This document shows positions 1-8,477 of a DNA stretch of 64,000 nucleotides, piece by piece. Source of the stretch: an uncultured Gammaproteobacteria bacterium (GTDB lineage Bacteria; Pseudomonadota; Gammaproteobacteria; Arenicellales; Poriferihabitantaceae); the NCBI GenBank assembly GCA_937992195.1, contig CALKKV010000017.1, forward strand, positions 1 to 64,000, given 5' to 3'. The notes beneath the pieces were generated by a model. It worked only from the letters and a program-made list of their open reading frames with translations. It searched no databases and had not been told where the DNA came from. Positions within the stretch are counted from its first letter, which is position 1; each line of letters begins with the position of its first letter. A program made the position numbers and the translations under genes.

Positions 1-97
1 TCGCATCCATGCGATGTTCCTCTGCGACATCCTGTCGCTTGGTTTGATTTAACTATTACTCTGAATAGTGTCTTACTGACTTCAGGACATCCATTCC
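1..97 (-). repeat. GGAUG-loop hairpin series (CsrA-site-like or interspersed repeat)
   Basis: On the minus strand, GCGACA-GGA-TGTCGC (24-38) and TCGCA-TGGA-TGCGA (1-14) are near-perfect hairpins exposing GGA, with an AGAGGA between them. A related AATGGATG motif lies at 85-97. The ACAGGAUGU core of the 24-38 hairpin equals the central part of the known CsrA/RsmA selected consensus. Either this is the start of a CsrB/RsmZ-like decoy RNA running out of the window, or it belongs to a family of short palindromic intergenic repeats. The window edge prevents a decision. Confidence 0.4.
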
Positions 98-414
98 CCG
101 AAATATTACTTTACTCCGGCTTTAGCCGGCTCGTTCAACAGTTGTATACGAGGCACGGTCGCTTTGCCACTTTTTGATATTTCAAAGTGTTCTCCATCTT
201 ATTGTTTATTCACTCCTTTCTTTTTATGTTGTTTGGTTTCCTGGTCGGTAACCGACTGCGGCCTATTGTAAACCTGAACGCCTGTTTAATTGCCTATTAA
301 TTATTTTGCGTTCTCCTTAAGGTATTGATTTTATTAAATATGTAATTTTTTCGCAAGTGAAAGCGACCCATAAAAATATTTTACTCGACCGCTTTCTGAA
401 CGAAAAATCAAATA

Positions 415-434
415 TACTGTATATTTATACAGTA
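415..434. promoter_or_regulatory. LexA (SOS) box
   Basis: The 20-mer has the form TACTG-TATATTTATA-CAGTA. It contains the complete CTG-N10-CAG core with an A/T alternating centre and differs from the E. coli ideal operator by one base. It lies about 105 bp beyond the waaF stop codon and is not placed to control waaF. No gene start lies close on either side within the window, so the regulated gene is unknown. It may be a leftward transcript that continues beyond position 1. Confidence 0.75.
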
Positions 435-539
435 TATTTATGTTCTCACTTTATTGATTGTTCTCGAGCTAAAGTAGTAAATCTTTGTATTCTTCCTATT
501 CTTGGCTTCGCGTGGATGGGTCACTTGCAGATCAATAAA

Positions 540-1550
540 TTACTTAATGCATTCAATCACTTTGTTTGCATCAATTTTATTTAAGCAATCTAAGTGCCCT
601 AGTGGACAAGTCCTCTGGAAGCAGGGGCTGCAGCTTAAGTTTAAAGATAGTTTTGTTGCGTCGTCTGAGAGTGGGGGTGTGTAGTCGTCGCTGGACGATC
701 CGTAAATTGCGATGACATGACTGTCTAGCGCTGCGGCGATATGCATTAGACCTGAGTCGTTACTCACTACGTGGGATGCGATAGACATTAGATCAATGGC
801 ATCTCCGAGGCTTGTTTTTCCTGTGAGGTCTTTTGTTCCTTTTGCACGCTGACAAATTTCTTGTGCGGCTTTAGTGTCTTTGTCTGAACCCAATACGATG
901 AGTTGATAGCCTTGTTCGATGCCCCATGCGGCGACTGATGCGAAGTGGGGAATTGGCCATTGTTTTGCCGGGCCGAATTCCGCGCCTGGGCAAAGCGCTA
1001 GGGTTTTTTTATTGGGGTTTAACCCGACCCTTTCGCAAGCTGCGATTTTGTTGGCTTCATCGGTTACGAGTTTTGGTTTAGGAATATCGTTCAACGTTGG
1101 TGCTTCGGCTGACTTTCTTTTACCTAATGCCGCAACGCGTTGCACATGAAGCGGCAGCGCTTTTTTATCCAGCTTGCGAATATCATTTAACAGGCCATAT
1201 CGTTGTTCGCCGACAAATCCGGTTCGAACTGGTATTCGCGCTAGCCATGGAACCAGGGCTGACTTCAACGATCCCGGCAATACAATTGCGTGATCAAATT
1301 CGCCTTTAAGCTGTTTGCCTAATCGAAACCGTTCTCTTAATCCGAGCGCGCCATGGCCCACAGGCATCGCAATACTGCTGTCGACTTCCGGCATTCGTGC
1401 CAGCACCGGTGCGCTCCAGGCTGGCGCTAACACCGCTATAGTTGATTCGCTGTGTTCCGTTTTGATTATCTTGAACAGGCTTTGCGCCATCACCATATCG
1501 CCAACCCAAGATGGGCCAACGATAAGAAAGCGAATGGGAGGGCTCGCCAT
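540..1550 (-). CDS. waaF: Lipopolysaccharide heptosyltransferase II (WaaF)
   Basis: This 336-residue protein is a family-9 glycosyltransferase that adds the second L-glycero-D-manno-heptose to the inner core of lipid A on the cytoplasmic side of the inner membrane. The N-terminus (FLIVGPSWVGDMVMAQSL) is the typical GPSWVGDMVMAQSL signature of WaaF. The C-terminal ADP-heptose-binding half has SNDSGLMHIAAAL and a GSSSDDYTPP loop where WaaF proteins usually have GSTSPDYTPP. The length is normal. The waaF-ilvE-glnE order, transcribed from glnE to waaF, is shared with Pseudomonas, although here a small zinc-ribbon gene lies between waaF and ilvE. Confidence 0.93.
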   Translation of the reverse strand: MASPPIRFLIVGPSWVGDMVMAQSLFKIIKTEHSESTIAVLAPAWSAPVLARMPEVDSSIAMPVGHGALGLRERFRLGKQLKGEFDHAIVLPGSLKSALVPWLARIPVRTGFVGEQRYGLLNDIRKLDKKALPLHVQRVAALGKRKSAEAPTLNDIPKPKLVTDEANKIAACERVGLNPNKKTLALCPGAEFGPAKQWPIPHFASVAAWGIEQGYQLIVLGSDKDTKAAQEICQRAKGTKDLTGKTSLGDAIDLMSIASHVVSNDSGLMHIAAALDSHVIAIYGSSSDDYTPPLSDDATKLSLNLSCSPCFQRTCPLGHLDCLNKIDANKVIECIK

Positions 1551-1625
1551 GTCTATATAAAAGGCGAAGGTATGACGGTTACCGACAGTGCTTTCCGGTA
1601 ACCATCGTGGAAGGATTGCGCGCTG

Positions 1626-1853
1626 TTAGTGTCCAGATCCAGCAGGTCCGATTAACACGTACACAGTGCCGCAATATGGACAAGTTTCTTTTCCGCTATC
1701 AGCTATCGGCAGGAAGACTTTAGGATGAGAATCCCACAGTCTCTTTCCCGGCATCGGACAATGTAACGGCAGATCTTTTGCGGTGACTTCTACCTGCTGT
1801 TGCGCATTGGGCTGATCGGTCTGGCCGTCAGCACTCGGTGTTGTATCAGACAT
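1626..1853 (-). CDS. Zinc-finger (zf-CHCC) domain protein
   Basis: This 75-residue protein carries a C-terminal CHCC zinc ribbon. A Cys-Pro and an isolated His lie in the middle (LPLHCPMPG, SHPKVFLPI), followed by a CPYCG knuckle near residue 60. This is the pattern of the family that includes the NDUFS6 subunit of complex I and short bacterial homologues of unknown role. The first 30 residues are polar, Gln/Asp/Thr-rich and probably disordered. The start codon overlaps the 3' end of ilvE by 8 bp, so the two genes are translationally coupled. The function of the bacterial members is not established. Confidence 0.8.
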   Translation of the reverse strand: MSDTTPSADGQTDQPNAQQQVEVTAKDLPLHCPMPGKRLWDSHPKVFLPIADSGKETCPYCGTVYVLIGPAGSGH

Positions 1854-2766
1854 AGGTTAACCACTCATCGTATTCAGGGATACGGCCATGTACCGCATCA
1901 AAAAACCGGCTTTGTATACGCTCGGTTATTGGGCCACGGGTGCCGCTACCAATGGTGCGATTGTCGACTTCACGAATCGGCGTCACTTCCGCAGCTGTTC
2001 CGGTAAAGAACGCTTCATCTGCAATATACACTTCATCTCGCGTAATGCGTTTCTCCACCAGCTCCAAACCTTCATCGGCAATGATGCGGTTTGCGGTCTT
2101 TCGAGTTACACCATCCAACGCTGAAGTTAGATCCGGTGTGTAAACCACACCATCTCGAATCAAAAACAAATTCTCTCCGCTGCCTTCCATGACAAACCCG
2201 CTGGTGTCTAACAGCAACGCTTCATCGTATCCGGTATCGATCGCTTCCTGCAGCGCCAGCATTGAATTTATGTAATGGCCATTGGCTTTCGCTCGGCACA
2301 TGCTGACGTTGACATGGTGTCTGGCAAAAGAAGACACCCTGACCCGCAAGCCATTCTTCATATTCTCTTCGCCGAGATACGAACCCCACTCCCATGCAGA
2401 AACGGATAGGTGGGTTTTCAACGCATCAGCTCTTAAACCCATTCCCTCTGAACCAAGGAACGCCATGGGACGCAGATAGGCCGATTTGAGTTTGTTCTCA
2501 CGCAGAACATCAAGCTGTGCCTGATTAATCTCGTCTGCACTAAATGGCATTTTCATGCCCATGATATGCGCTGATTGAATCAAACGTTTTGTATGGTCTT
2601 GTAAACGGAATATCGCAGTACCTTTTTCAGCGTCATAAGCGCGCACGCCCTCAAAAACCCCCATCCCATAATGCAGGGTATGGGTCAGTACATGGACCTT
2701 GGCTTCGCGCCACGGCACCATTTCACCGTCCATCCAGATAACGCCGTCGCGGTCGCTAAATGACAT
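1846..2766 (-). CDS. ilvE: Branched-chain amino acid aminotransferase (IlvE)
   Basis: This is a PLP-dependent class IV aminotransferase that performs the last step of valine, leucine and isoleucine synthesis with glutamate as amino donor. I place the start at the ATG at 2766, which has a GGAG ribosome site 7 bp upstream. That gives 306 residues, the usual length, and drops a 13-residue upstream extension. Typical segments are present: IWMDGEMVPWREAKVHVLTH near the N-terminus, LHYGMGVFEGVRAY, the catalytic-lysine region MCRAKANGHYINSML and the EGSGENLFLI loop. Upstream lies glnE and downstream a zinc-ribbon gene and waaF on the same strand. Confidence 0.94.
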   Translation of the reverse strand: MSFSDRDGVIWMDGEMVPWREAKVHVLTHTLHYGMGVFEGVRAYDAEKGTAIFRLQDHTKRLIQSAHIMGMKMPFSADEINQAQLDVLRENKLKSAYLRPMAFLGSEGMGLRADALKTHLSVSAWEWGSYLGEENMKNGLRVRVSSFARHHVNVSMCRAKANGHYINSMLALQEAIDTGYDEALLLDTSGFVMEGSGENLFLIRDGVVYTPDLTSALDGVTRKTANRIIADEGLELVEKRITRDEVYIADEAFFTGTAAEVTPIREVDNRTIGSGTRGPITERIQSRFFDAVHGRIPEYDEWLTYV

Positions 2767-2827
2767 TGATTCACTCCAGAAAATTTTTTTAGTAAAAGAA
2801 ACCATCTGCCAGACTCAGCCAGATGTC

Positions 2828-2856
2828 AAAAGACTCTTTTAATTAAGCCAAGAGTC
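2828..2856 (-). terminator. Hairpin after glnE
   Basis: Read on the minus strand, GACTCTT and AAGAGTC pair around an 11-base A/T-rich loop, followed by TTTTG. It begins only a few bases past the glnE stop. The T-run is short, so it may be a partial terminator that reduces read-through into ilvE. Confidence 0.5.
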
Positions 2857-2860
2857 GTTG

Positions 2861-5713
2861 TCAACTAAAAGTCGATTGCCAAATTTGTTTCACACGTTGC
2901 CGTTCGGTCTGCATTTCGTCCTGAGCAATTCGAACCGGCTGATCCATCAGCTTACAGTGTAATGCGCTTCGCAGATATTCGATATAGGTTTTACCCAGAA
3001 ATACCGCATCCTCCTCCGGAATCAAGCCGGCATTCGCTGCGGCTGTAATCAATGCATTGGTTGACCGGGGAAGTAATAAATCTGGATAGCCCGAGGCTGA
3101 CGACAGGACTAAATACTGCAGGAGAAACTCGATATCCACGATACCGCCGCTATCCAGCTTAAGATCAAACAGCGCTTCATCAGATTCACTATTCGCTTCT
3201 CGCATGCGGTTACGCATATCAACAATTTCTCCTGCTAATTCGGCGTTGTCGCGTTGTTTTGTCAGGATATGGCGCCGAATCGCTTCGAACTTTTCCTGCA
3301 TGGCGGCGCTGCCAACAACCATTTTTGCGCGCACTAGGGCTTGGTGTTCCCAAACCCAGGCGTTGTTTTCCTGGTACTCAGAAAATCCTTTCAGTGAAGT
3401 CACCAAAGTGCCGCTGCGACCGCTTGGACGCAGGCGCATATCGAGCTCAAATAGTATGCCGGCCTGGGTTCGGGTGCTAATTAAGTGAACCAATTTCTGA
3501 CCAACGCGGCTAAAGTAATACTCCGCTGCCGTGGCGGATGCATCAGCATCAGGCTCAAAGCAGACAACAATATCGAGATCAGAATGATAACCGAGTTCGC
3601 CACCGGCAAATTTGCCATAGGCAATGATGCCAATTTCTCCCGGCGCTTTACCCTGCTTCTTCTCAACAATCCTCATCGCGTCTTCCAGCACACTTTGCAA
3701 TAACACTTCTGCAAGATTCGTCAGAGATAGATGAATCCGCTCAGTATCGAATTTGTGGCTAACATCCGCTGCGGCGATCCGTAATACCCGAGCATGATAA
3801 AACTCGCGCAGCGCGTTGAGCTGCGCCTCTTCATCGCCTGGCTCAACCTCCCCAAGACGCGCTTTTAACGCCGCCTCAAGCTCCTTCTTATTTTGGGCAA
3901 ACGCCGATTCCAGCGGCTGTATTAATTCATCCAGAACAACCGGATGCCTGCCAATATGGCGTGAAATCCAGGGGCTGGCGGCACAAAGTTTCAGTAGCTG
4001 CTGCAGCGCTAAAGGATTTTCAATCAACAGGCTGAGATACACCGAACGTCGACCTATGGCTTCAACGATGGAGATAAAAGCGCTGACGGTCCGAAAGCCT
4101 TGGCGAGATCCAACCACCTCTTTTAAAACCAACGGCATTAACCGATCGAGTCGTTGCCGCTCGATTGATGCATAGGCCTGATACAGTTTGCCGCCGTAGA
4201 ATTGTTGCAGTAGTTTCAGGCATTCTTCTGCGCGCTCAATGCCGAGGTTTTGCAATGCGAAAACTGCTTGATCTCCGTCTGTTTCCTGCTGCCATATTGC
4301 CGACAGCGTATCCAAATCGGAATCAGTTTCTGCGTCCACCGGATCTGTTAGTGCCTCGTTAAAAACCCCTTGGACAAAATCCCTGTGATGATCGAGCTCG
4401 GTTAAATACGTGTCCCAGTCTGCAAACCCCATCGATACCGCGAGCCTTGTGCGCTCTATCTCTTCTATCGGCAATGTTTGCGTTTGCCGATCGGCAACCA
4501 TTTGCAGTCGGTGCTCTGTATTTCTCAAGAATCGATAGGCCGCGATTAATCGCTCGACGCTCTCTTTATCCATGATCCCTTGCTCAGTCATCACATCGAT
4601 TGCTTTATATAATGACTGAGTGCGAAAGCACTGCTCTCTGCCGCCACGAATCAATTGAAAATTTTGCACGAGAAATTCGATTTCACGAATACCGCCTCGC
4701 CCAAGTTTTACGTCATCCTCGACTCCACCCGAGCCGAGCTGCCTTTCAATCAGATGCTTCATCTCGCGAATAGAATCAAACGCGGAGTAATCCAAATACT
4801 TACGATATACGAAAGGTCGCAATAGATCGGTCAGCTCTTTTCCCACGGATTCAGCGCCCGCAACGACGCGCGCTTTGATCAATGCGTAACGCTCCCAATC
4901 CCGGCCGTGGGTTTGGTAGTAGTGTTCCATGGCGGCAAAGGACAGTACCACCGGGCCGCTCTCACCATTTGGTCGCAGTCGTAAATCTGTGCGAAAGACA
5001 AAGCCGCCAGCATCGACTCGGTCTAAGCTGCCCACCACTTTTTGTACCAGTCGCGTAAAAAAAGCCTGGTTATCCATGACCTTGCTACCATCGGTCTGCC
5101 CACTATGGCTATAGGCAAAAATCAAATCTATGTCAGAGGAAAAATTCAGCTCAGCCCCACCCAACTTGCCAAGACCCAGACAGATAATTTGAGATTCTTC
5201 ACCGCTTTCGTTTCTCGGTGTACCTGCCCTCACCACCAACCACTTCTGGTGTTGCGTTATGGCTATCTGCAAACATACTTCCGCCAAACGAGAGAGCGCC
5301 GCTATGGTTTCTTCTACTTCAGCAAGACCTGCAATGTCGCGCCATGCAATCAGCACCATGCAGCGTTGACGGAACGCCCGCAGTTCTTTGTCCAGTGTTT
5401 TTTCATCAACACTGCTTTCAAGTAACTCGGCCTGATATGACTGCCACTCTGGCTCAGTGATAGCGCTTTCTATTCGACCAGTTTCTAACATCGCTGCAAA
5501 CGACTGCGGCTGCCTGATACACCAGTTGGCAATAAATTCGCTGGCGCACCAGACCAACGGCAGCGCGCGCTCGCTGGCTGCTAACTCGGGTAGTGTGGTC
5601 TTGTTTTCAGCCGCCGCGGATTCAAGCAAACGCTGCCAGTAAACTGCCAACGAATCGCTGAATACCTCCGGTAAGGCTGCTTTGGAAAAACTGTCTGGCA
5701 GCGATGTTGTCAT
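2861..5713 (-). CDS. glnE: Bifunctional glutamine synthetase adenylyltransferase/deadenylase (GlnE)
   Basis: This 950-residue protein attaches AMP to, and removes it from, a tyrosine of glutamine synthetase in response to PII protein, so it sets nitrogen assimilation. Both nucleotidyltransferase halves are visible. The N-terminal deadenylylase half has GLGKLGGAELNFSSDIDLIF around residues 180-200. The C-terminal adenylyltransferase half has YGKFAGGELGYHSDLDIVV around residues 690-710. Each is followed by its GlnD-like helical region (RGGIREIEFL; SGGIVDIEFLLQYL). The length is normal. It is the first gene of a minus-strand run leading to ilvE and waaF. Confidence 0.95.
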   Translation of the reverse strand: MTTSLPDSFSKAALPEVFSDSLAVYWQRLLESAAAENKTTLPELAASERALPLVWCASEFIANWCIRQPQSFAAMLETGRIESAITEPEWQSYQAELLESSVDEKTLDKELRAFRQRCMVLIAWRDIAGLAEVEETIAALSRLAEVCLQIAITQHQKWLVVRAGTPRNESGEESQIICLGLGKLGGAELNFSSDIDLIFAYSHSGQTDGSKVMDNQAFFTRLVQKVVGSLDRVDAGGFVFRTDLRLRPNGESGPVVLSFAAMEHYYQTHGRDWERYALIKARVVAGAESVGKELTDLLRPFVYRKYLDYSAFDSIREMKHLIERQLGSGGVEDDVKLGRGGIREIEFLVQNFQLIRGGREQCFRTQSLYKAIDVMTEQGIMDKESVERLIAAYRFLRNTEHRLQMVADRQTQTLPIEEIERTRLAVSMGFADWDTYLTELDHHRDFVQGVFNEALTDPVDAETDSDLDTLSAIWQQETDGDQAVFALQNLGIERAEECLKLLQQFYGGKLYQAYASIERQRLDRLMPLVLKEVVGSRQGFRTVSAFISIVEAIGRRSVYLSLLIENPLALQQLLKLCAASPWISRHIGRHPVVLDELIQPLESAFAQNKKELEAALKARLGEVEPGDEEAQLNALREFYHARVLRIAAADVSHKFDTERIHLSLTNLAEVLLQSVLEDAMRIVEKKQGKAPGEIGIIAYGKFAGGELGYHSDLDIVVCFEPDADASATAAEYYFSRVGQKLVHLISTRTQAGILFELDMRLRPSGRSGTLVTSLKGFSEYQENNAWVWEHQALVRAKMVVGSAAMQEKFEAIRRHILTKQRDNAELAGEIVDMRNRMREANSESDEALFDLKLDSGGIVDIEFLLQYLVLSSASGYPDLLLPRSTNALITAAANAGLIPEEDAVFLGKTYIEYLRSALHCKLMDQPVRIAQDEMQTERQRVKQIWQSTFS

Positions 5714-5767
5714 CGCGGTTGTCGAGATAGTTGGCCGCGCATCATGACTATTGCAGGGAATCCTTAA

Positions 5768-7189
5768 CTATTGAATGATCTTGATGAGTTGTCCGGCGAC
5801 CGGTTCGCCATCAGGAAATTTACCATTGATTAATCGCAGCTGGTCCTCGGCATAGTTATCCAGCGAAGAGGATTTCGCGAGCGCGGCAAACGTATCTCCT
5901 GACTTTGCGCGAATCAATTTAATCTGCTTGTTACTTGATAACTTTCTTTCTTCCATGGTGAGGGTTCGCGCACTTTCAACGGTTTCAAAAAGTGGTTGAT
6001 CAGGCAACTCGCTCTTGGAAAAAGCATTGAATATCAACACATGCTCACCGTGAAACTTCGCCGCCACTCTCACCGCCCCGTCGCCAAACGGCGTTTCCCC
6101 TTCCGTGACACCGGTATAAGCGCCGCCGTTTAACAGTCGACCGCCTTCCATTTCACTAAACGCGTCGCGTAGGAATTGCTCTGCAGTATCTGCATCCGTT
6201 GGCTTAGCGAGATTAATCAACATGGCATTTTCTTTTTCCGGCCCAATCGCGACTAGCTGCGTTGGTTGGTTTACCACCTGCCAGTCTGAGGGAAACTTTA
6301 TATGTAGATCTAACGGCTTGTGATAGAAGAGGTTGCCTTTGAGTATTCCCTGAGCTTCACTTTCACCAAAGGTCACGCCTTCCATGGTGCGCAGAAAAGC
6401 TTCCGGGTCGCTGTATCTTGGGTTCTCGCGTTTAAATCTTGCGGCGGCTCGAATCACTTCTTTCAGGCGCTGATCGTTGCGCGGATGGGTTGCAAATACA
6501 CCGTGATAGGCGCGAGCCGGCCGGTTCTCGTCTTTGGCTCTCTGTTTTTCAAACTCTTCCTGGTCTTTCAGCAGGCTGACAACGCCCAGCATCTTTTCAG
6601 GGTCGTATCCAATCTCTGCCAGATACTCGGCGCCAAGTCGGTCTGCTTCTAGCTCATGATTACGTCCATAACCACTTACCACCGCCTGTCCAAGTTGTGC
6701 GCTTAACTGGGTTGGCGCGCTGTTGCCAAACAATAGTGCCATTCCCAGGGAACCAAGACCCGCGAACGTCTGGGCGCTATGTTGGCGAACGCTGTGACGA
6801 GCGGTAACATGGCCAATCTCATGACCAAGCACTCCCGCCAGCTCCTCTTCGCTGCTCATATAGGCCATGATGCCGCGGGTGATATAGATATAACCGCCGG
6901 GAGTGGCGAATGCATTGACCTGAGGAGAGTCCAACACCGTGAATGTGAATTCCAGGTCACTGCGGTGACTGCGCTTGGCTAAATCCTGACCCAAACGGTT
7001 TACCATTTCCTGCAATGCTGGGTCTTCGTAGACCTGGTACTGCTTTAAAACGTCTTCATGGGTTTTCTTGCCCAGTGCGATTTCCTCTTGCTCGCTCATC
7101 AATACCAGATTCGGCAAACCGGTTACCGGATTGGCAGCACAGCCTGCCAATGTAATTAACATGATGCTTACAGTGAGTAGTCGTCTCAT
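5768..7189 (-). CDS. M48 family periplasmic metalloprotease lipoprotein with LysM-like tail
   Basis: This is a zinc-dependent endopeptidase of the BepA/LoiP kind, expected at the periplasmic face of a membrane and involved in outer-membrane protein quality control. From the ATG at 7189 it is 473 residues with a 16-residue lipoprotein signal ending in the lipobox LAGC. A GTG four codons upstream is the alternative start. The catalytic HEIGH sequence is near residue 125, with a second zinc-ligand region at HELEADRLGAEYL. The last 50 residues (SGDTFAALAKSSSL...GQLIKI) look like a LysM-type peptidoglycan-binding module. It stands alone, divergent from the gene at 7329. Confidence 0.88.
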   Translation of the reverse strand: MRRLLTVSIMLITLAGCAANPVTGLPNLVLMSEQEEIALGKKTHEDVLKQYQVYEDPALQEMVNRLGQDLAKRSHRSDLEFTFTVLDSPQVNAFATPGGYIYITRGIMAYMSSEEELAGVLGHEIGHVTARHSVRQHSAQTFAGLGSLGMALLFGNSAPTQLSAQLGQAVVSGYGRNHELEADRLGAEYLAEIGYDPEKMLGVVSLLKDQEEFEKQRAKDENRPARAYHGVFATHPRNDQRLKEVIRAAARFKRENPRYSDPEAFLRTMEGVTFGESEAQGILKGNLFYHKPLDLHIKFPSDWQVVNQPTQLVAIGPEKENAMLINLAKPTDADTAEQFLRDAFSEMEGGRLLNGGAYTGVTEGETPFGDGAVRVAAKFHGEHVLIFNAFSKSELPDQPLFETVESARTLTMEERKLSSNKQIKLIRAKSGDTFAALAKSSSLDNYAEDQLRLINGKFPDGEPVAGQLIKIIQ

Positions 7190-7328
7190 TTGGTCGGTCA
7201 CTAAGCGAAGGGCGAGAAATTCGAAGGTTAATTATAAGGTGTTGTAAAGCTAGTGTCAGGCTGCACTAACCTCCTCTGGCCGAACTTCTTTGGTGGTGAC
7301 TGTGATCGCGGTGGACTAAAATGCCGTT

Positions 7329-8477
7329 GTGCAAATCAAACTCTATTCTCAAATCTCGGACATCGACCAGCAACAGTGGAATGCGTTGGTAGACAACGAA
7401 TACCCATTCCTGCGCTACGAGTTTCTCGCTGCCATGGAAGTCAATGGCTGTGTAGGAGAGCATGCGGGCTGGGTTCCTCGACATCTGGTCTGCCATGACG
7501 AAGATGGCGCAGTGCTTGGCGCATTGCCGCTGTATGAAAAACACAACTCTTGGGGTGAGTTTGTATTCGATCACGCCTGGGCCGATGCCTATCACCGCGC
7601 CGGCATGGAATACTATCCAAAGCTGGTTAACGCTATCCCTTTTACGCCTGCTACCGGCCAACGCGTGCTGGTGCGGCCGGAGCGGCGCCAAGAGGTTTGC
7701 GAGAAAATGTTGTCCGGTCTCAGACAGTTTATGCAACAACACCACTTTAGCGGTGCCCATTGCCTGTTTGTCAATGACAACGACTTTGATGTGCTGCAGC
7801 AACACCAGCCGCTTATGCGAATCGACTGCCAGTTCCATTGGCACAACCGGAACTACGAAAACTTTGAGGAGTTTCTGAGCACCCTGAAAGCAAAGAAACG
7901 AAAAAATATTCGCCAGGAACGGCGTAAAGTATCCGATTCCGGGGTTACCATAAAAAGACTCGATGGACATACCGCGAGCGAGCAGGACTGGCAGGAGTTC
8001 ACAGCGATGTACCGCGCTATCTACGACCGCAAGTTTGGCGCTCCGGCGTTTAATCTTCGCTTCTTCAAACAAATAGCGGCCGAGCTGCCAGACAGCATCT
8101 TGCTGGTACTGGTATATGCCCATGACGTCTGTATTGCCGGCGCATTAATGTATGCCGACAAAGAAACGCTTTACGGCCGGCACTGGGGGTGCCGCGGCTA
8201 TCTAGATAGTCTGCACTTTGAAGTTTGTTATTATCAGGGTATTGAACATTGTATCGAACGTGGTTTGAAACGATTTGACCCTGGTGCCCAAGGCGAGCAC
8301 AAAATAGCACGAGGGTTTATTCCAACCCAGACTCGTTCGCTCCACTGGATTACCCAGCAACCGTTTCGCGAGGCTATCGCCGACTTTGTTGAGCGCGAAC
8401 AGTCTGGCGTACGCGGCTATATGCGCGCGGTAGAAGCACACTCCCCCTATCAATCAAACCCTCCATCTCCATGCTAA
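7329..8477 (+). CDS. FemAB/GNAT-like 'peptidogalycan biosynthesis' family protein
   Basis: This 382-residue protein belongs to the double-GNAT-fold family annotated as COG3146/FemAB-like. Members are proposed to make aminoacyl or acyl transfers, but the reaction is not established. Family hallmarks are the N-terminal NEYPFLRYEFLAAMEVNGCVG, the central FLSTLKAKKRKNIRQERRKV and the C-terminal HFEVCYYQGIEHCIERGLKRFDPGAQGEHK. The start is a GTG at 7329. Its stop overlaps the start of the next gene by 7 bp, so this gene and the BON-repeat gene are probably one operon. No signal peptide is visible, so it is cytosolic. Confidence 0.85.
   Translation: MQIKLYSQISDIDQQQWNALVDNEYPFLRYEFLAAMEVNGCVGEHAGWVPRHLVCHDEDGAVLGALPLYEKHNSWGEFVFDHAWADAYHRAGMEYYPKLVNAIPFTPATGQRVLVRPERRQEVCEKMLSGLRQFMQQHHFSGAHCLFVNDNDFDVLQQHQPLMRIDCQFHWHNRNYENFEEFLSTLKAKKRKNIRQERRKVSDSGVTIKRLDGHTASEQDWQEFTAMYRAIYDRKFGAPAFNLRFFKQIAAELPDSILLVLVYAHDVCIAGALMYADKETLYGRHWGCRGYLDSLHFEVCYYQGIEHCIERGLKRFDPGAQGEHKIARGFIPTQTRSLHWITQQPFREAIADFVEREQSGVRGYMRAVEAHSPYQSNPPSPC

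Larger units (their letters stand above)
1..539. other. Non-coding left edge with hairpins and a LexA box
   Basis: No convincing protein gene lies here. Read on the minus strand it holds two tight hairpins at 1-14 and 24-38 whose loops show GGA, and a weaker related GGATG motif at 85-97. A purine-rich stretch resembling a ribosome-binding site sits at about 211-222 on the minus strand. It is followed by an ATG that opens only 20 codons, which I do not call as a gene. A LexA-type operator lies at 415-434. The region follows the 3' end of waaF, so a leftward transcript may start here and continue outside the window. Confidence 0.6.

Noticed and set aside
357..684. Two short plus-strand frames (75 and 60 codons)
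   Set aside because: They overlap each other and the 3' end of waaF, one contains the LexA box, and neither has a ribosome site.
7266..8123. Long open frame (285 codons) on the minus strand
   Set aside because: It lies antisense to the FemAB-like gene. Its product has no recognisable family and mirrors the codon bias of the real gene.
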